Assembly: GCA_024636075.1 (NCBI GenBank)
Contig: JAGXHS010000027.1
Location: forward strand, 1-16,668
Reading direction: 5' to 3'
DNA: 16,668 nucleotides
From: Propionibacteriaceae bacterium
GTDB lineage: Bacteria; Actinomycetota; Actinomycetes; Propionibacteriales; Propionibacteriaceae
Of this stretch, positions 14,409-16,668 are shown one piece after another. The position numbers and the translations under genes were made by a program. A model generated the notes under the pieces. It was not told the origin of the DNA. It worked only from the letters and a program-made list of their open reading frames with translations, and searched no databases. The first letter of the stretch is position 1; every line of letters begins with the position of its first letter.

Positions 14409-16331
14409 CTACTGGCGTGGCACCGCCCGCAGGATGGGCCGTGGGTTCGGGAGCGGGCCCCCCATGGCCGGGTAGTCCTGGGCGGCCCATGCCCCGGCCG
14501 TCTCCATCAGCTGCTCGGTGGCGGCGAGGTCGGCCGCACTCGCGGCCTGAGAACCCAAGCGGTAGCCCGAGGCACCGGGGGCGCGGTCGGCGACGAACCC
14601 GCGATAGCTGGGGAAGACTCGGTGCATGCGGTCGAGCAGATCGGTGAGATCACCCATCGCCGTCCGATAGCGGATCCAGCGATGGTTGTCGAAGTCAAAG
14701 TCCTCGAACTCCTGCGCGGCCTCGTCGCCCCGCTTGCCGAGCGCGGTGATGGTGCTGGGCTCCATCTTGAGGTTCAACCCCCCCTCGCCCTCCGCGGTGC
14801 GCAGCTCCACCACACGGTCGCGGAACCCCGGCGCGAGAACCGCCATGCCGTCGACCCAGGATTGAGCCGCGTTGAAGACCGAGGACAATAGGCCCATCAC
14901 GGAGGTGATCGGCCTCAGCCGCGGGAAGCGGGTCTGGTTGGTCTCCTGCAGGTAGACCATGTCGTCCGTGTCGGGATGCTTGTCAGCGAGGTTGATGCCG
15001 AAGGTGGGCCGGGTCGGCAACATGCTGTCGAAGAAGTGGATGGGGAAGTTGCTGGTGATGCCGCCGTCCGAGAACCACAGCTCCACCAAGCCTTTGTGGG
15101 GATCCTGCCGGCCGTAATCCACTGCCTGGAGAGGGATCGCGCTCAGCAAGACCGGGAAGCTCAGGCTCATCCGGACCCCGACCACCACGGGCAGATCGGG
15201 CGCGGAGGGCAGCACCCGCACCTTTGTGTCCGGGTGGTGGACGCAGGCATCGCTGATGGGCATCTGCTCGCCGTTGACCCGCTGCGTGCCGAGGGACGCC
15301 GGGGACGACCCCGCCAGCAGGGCTTCCAATACCGGTGCGTGGAAGTAACGCTTCCAGCATTCGGGGCAGAAGTGGAAGATGCGAGTGCGAAACGGCAGGG
15401 CGTAAGGGCGCGCCCAACTCAGGCACGTCGTCATCAGCTTCAGGTCGATCTCCGGGTTGAAGTCACGCAGCTTCAGGGGCGACTCCTCCGCGAGGTGGGT
15501 GTCGAGCTGCAGGTCACGGAAGGCCTGGGAGGCCTGCGCTCCGTACAGGTGCCCGAACGTCAGGGGACCCTCGCCGGGGGCGAGCCCGGCGACCTCGTCG
15601 AGCCACGTCGTCAGCCACGGGGTGAGCGGCACGTCGGTGCCGAATGATGCTGGGTCGGGCTGGCCGTTGCAGAAGCCGAAACCGTTCGCCGGCAAGTCCT
15701 TCAGGGTGCGGAGCACCAGCCGGAGCGCAGCCACGACCAGGCCGATGACAAGCCCGAGGAGCAGCCACAGGATGAGTTGCAGGACCGCGGCCGTGACCGT
15801 ACTTGCTGTGCCGACGCCGAACAGGGGGACGGCCACCCAGGTGCCGAGCGCCACCACCAGCACGACCGGGAGCGCGAACAGCAGCGGCGCGCCTCCGACG
15901 ACCTTCACGAGGGTGACACGAAGCTTCTTCCCGAAGCCCCACCCGGGTTCCAACCACGTGGTGAACGCCTCATAGGCGCGCCGGAGCGGGACGGAGGGTA
16001 CGAAGAGCGAGGAGAGCTTCGCACCCATCAGGTCTGGGATCTCGGTCAGCTTCAAAAACCCCGCTCCGCCGTCGGTGACAGGGCCGGACGGCCGTGGGTG
16101 CCGTCGCCGGTACTCCGCTGCGCCGGTGAGCGCGGCGGCGATCGCGCCAGCGGACGCCCCGCCCACCGACCGGAGCCGGTAGCGCGTCGCGAGCCGGCTG
16201 GCTGCGAGCGGATACACCAGCCCGCTCGTGATCCCGCCTTTCATCACGAGGTCGGCCTCCAACTCGGGGGCCGTGTAGCTGGCCGGGTCGGTGAGGTCGA
16301 AGTCGGCCATGGGGCGGAGAGTTGCGGGCAT
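14409..16331 (-). CDS. Patatin-like phospholipase with inserted membrane hairpin
   Basis: Predicted lipid acyl hydrolase with a Ser-Asp dyad. KGGITSGLVYP (31-41) supplies the oxyanion hole, GGASAG (57-62) the nucleophile Ser60 in GxSxG, and FSDGGITSNFP (420-430) the catalytic Asp422; spacing and motifs fit the bacterial patatin family that begins LEADLVMKGGITSG. Between Ser and Asp lie two strongly hydrophobic segments (about 147-172 and 179-207), which look like a membrane hairpin, then a region with FHFCPEC (C322, C325) and nearby His320 and His331 that could bind a metal. The C-terminal 200 residues are soluble and not recognised. ATG 16331 is preceded by GAAAGG with about 6 nt spacing; Met8 is an alternative. 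Its substrate is unknown. It has no adjacent cyclase, sensor or secretion gene, so a defence or virulence role has no local support. Confidence 0.88.
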   Translation of the reverse strand: MPATLRPMADFDLTDPASYTAPELEADLVMKGGITSGLVYPLAASRLATRYRLRSVGGASAGAIAAALTGAAEYRRRHPRPSGPVTDGGAGFLKLTEIPDLMGAKLSSLFVPSVPLRRAYEAFTTWLEPGWGFGKKLRVTLVKVVGGAPLLFALPVVLVVALGTWVAVPLFGVGTASTVTAAVLQLILWLLLGLVIGLVVAALRLVLRTLKDLPANGFGFCNGQPDPASFGTDVPLTPWLTTWLDEVAGLAPGEGPLTFGHLYGAQASQAFRDLQLDTHLAEESPLKLRDFNPEIDLKLMTTCLSWARPYALPFRTRIFHFCPECWKRYFHAPVLEALLAGSSPASLGTQRVNGEQMPISDACVHHPDTKVRVLPSAPDLPVVVGVRMSLSFPVLLSAIPLQAVDYGRQDPHKGLVELWFSDGGITSNFPIHFFDSMLPTRPTFGINLADKHPDTDDMVYLQETNQTRFPRLRPITSVMGLLSSVFNAAQSWVDGMAVLAPGFRDRVVELRTAEGEGGLNLKMEPSTITALGKRGDEAAQEFEDFDFDNHRWIRYRTAMGDLTDLLDRMHRVFPSYRGFVADRAPGASGYRLGSQAASAADLAATEQLMETAGAWAAQDYPAMGGPLPNPRPILRAVPRQ

Positions 16332-16433
16332 GGCGTACCTTTCGCAGCAGAGTATGCCAAATCATGTACGCATTCGGGCCCGGTGTCGAGCACCCCGCAC
16401 TCCGGGATGAGCTAAATATGACAACCAATGAAC

Positions 16434-16621
16434 TCAACCGTTGTGGACCTCGCTCACTTCTCTCCAGAACGCGATGTGGTTCCTTGATACGGCGGGCAAC
16501 CGGTGACGGATGCCGGTAGGTGCAGGCAGCATTGACGTCGCGGACGCCGTCAACCTCGACGGTGTACTAGCTGGCGACGCCCTTCCAGGGGCACAAAGAC
16601 CTCATTCGGTGGAAAGTGCCT
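16434..16621 (-). pseudogene. DUF427-family pseudogene (nonsense codon plus frameshift)
   Basis: No intact frame exists, but pieces of one DUF427 protein appear in order on the minus strand. SLCPWKGVAS (about 16570-16599) matches the family core CPWKGTASY. The next codon is TAG (16567-16569) where the family has Tyr, then YTVEVDG...NAACTYRHPSPVARRIK continues in frame. One extra base near 16482 shifts the frame, and in the new frame NHIAFWREVSEVHNG ends at a TGA (16434-16436), matching the usual H-V-A-F-W tail. Upstream, RHFPPNEV in a third frame (16598-16621) resembles the family's YFP segment and hints at a deletion. Family function is unknown. Similarity is from memory of the family pattern. 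Confidence 0.62.
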
Positions 16622-16668
16622 CGTACATGCTCATATCTTCTCGACTCGACAACTGGCCAGAAAGCCAA

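Noticed and set aside
14339..14891. Plus-strand frames after the orphan promoter (ATG 14339, GTG 14346)
   Set aside because: No Shine-Dalgarno or recognised domain and mostly antisense to the patatin gene; only the promoter is kept as an observation.
14409..16331. CBASS-type (CapV) phospholipase effector
   Set aside because: Patatin fold fits, but there is no nucleotide cyclase or accessory gene next to it in this window.
16322..16519. 65-residue plus-strand open frame
   Set aside because: Overlaps the patatin start and the DUF427 relic in antisense; no binding site or similarity.

Overview
The window is about 16.7 kb of high-GC DNA that reads as the chromosome of an actinobacterium. The product set and gene order (IclR regulator / leuC-leuD-hupB, then acyltransferase-ddl-DUF3515-thiL, then ftsK-rimO-pgsA) match actinobacterial synteny as I know it, for example the Rv2989-Rv2977c block of Mycobacterium tuberculosis. 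The proteins look closest to Propionibacteriales, but that placement is an impression and not a computed result.

Layout. From 21 to 5859 four minus-strand genes run thiL > ftsK > rimO > pgsA: thiamine-phosphate kinase, the DNA translocase, the S12 methylthiotransferase and phosphatidylglycerophosphate synthase. A 229-bp gap between rimO and pgsA holds an unusual repeat-rich element, and the 3' end of pgsA looks abnormal at the window edge. From 5918 to 6644 two small plus-strand genes lie divergent from thiL: a stand-alone Lrp/AsnC ligand-binding (RAM) domain and a DUF3515-type lipoprotein. From 6649 to 11267 the minus strand carries leuC-leuD, hupB, then a PlsC-type acyltransferase and ddl. 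Between these units are inverted repeats that look like terminators or operators. An IclR/NdgR-like regulator (11373-12098) is divergent from leuC and shares a promoter/operator region with it. A two-gene K+ uptake system, trkH-trkA (12208-14212), follows.

After about 14.2 kb the conserved core gives way to accessory DNA: a 640-residue patatin-like phospholipase with a membrane hairpin inserted in its catalytic domain (14409-16331, minus), then a decayed DUF427-family pseudogene with a nonsense codon and a frameshift (16434-16621, minus). An orphan promoter after trkA fires into the 3' end of the patatin gene, which suggests a junction where a native gene was lost.

How it works together: most of the window is housekeeping (division, ribosome modification, phospholipid and peptidoglycan precursors, thiamine, leucine, nucleoid, potassium). 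I saw no CRISPR array, tRNA, rRNA, transposase or multi-gene defence cassette. The most interesting items are the rimO-pgsA repeat element, the patatin architecture, the DUF427 relic, the possible pgsA truncation, and several symmetric promoter/operator sequences, some tied to apparently leaderless starts.
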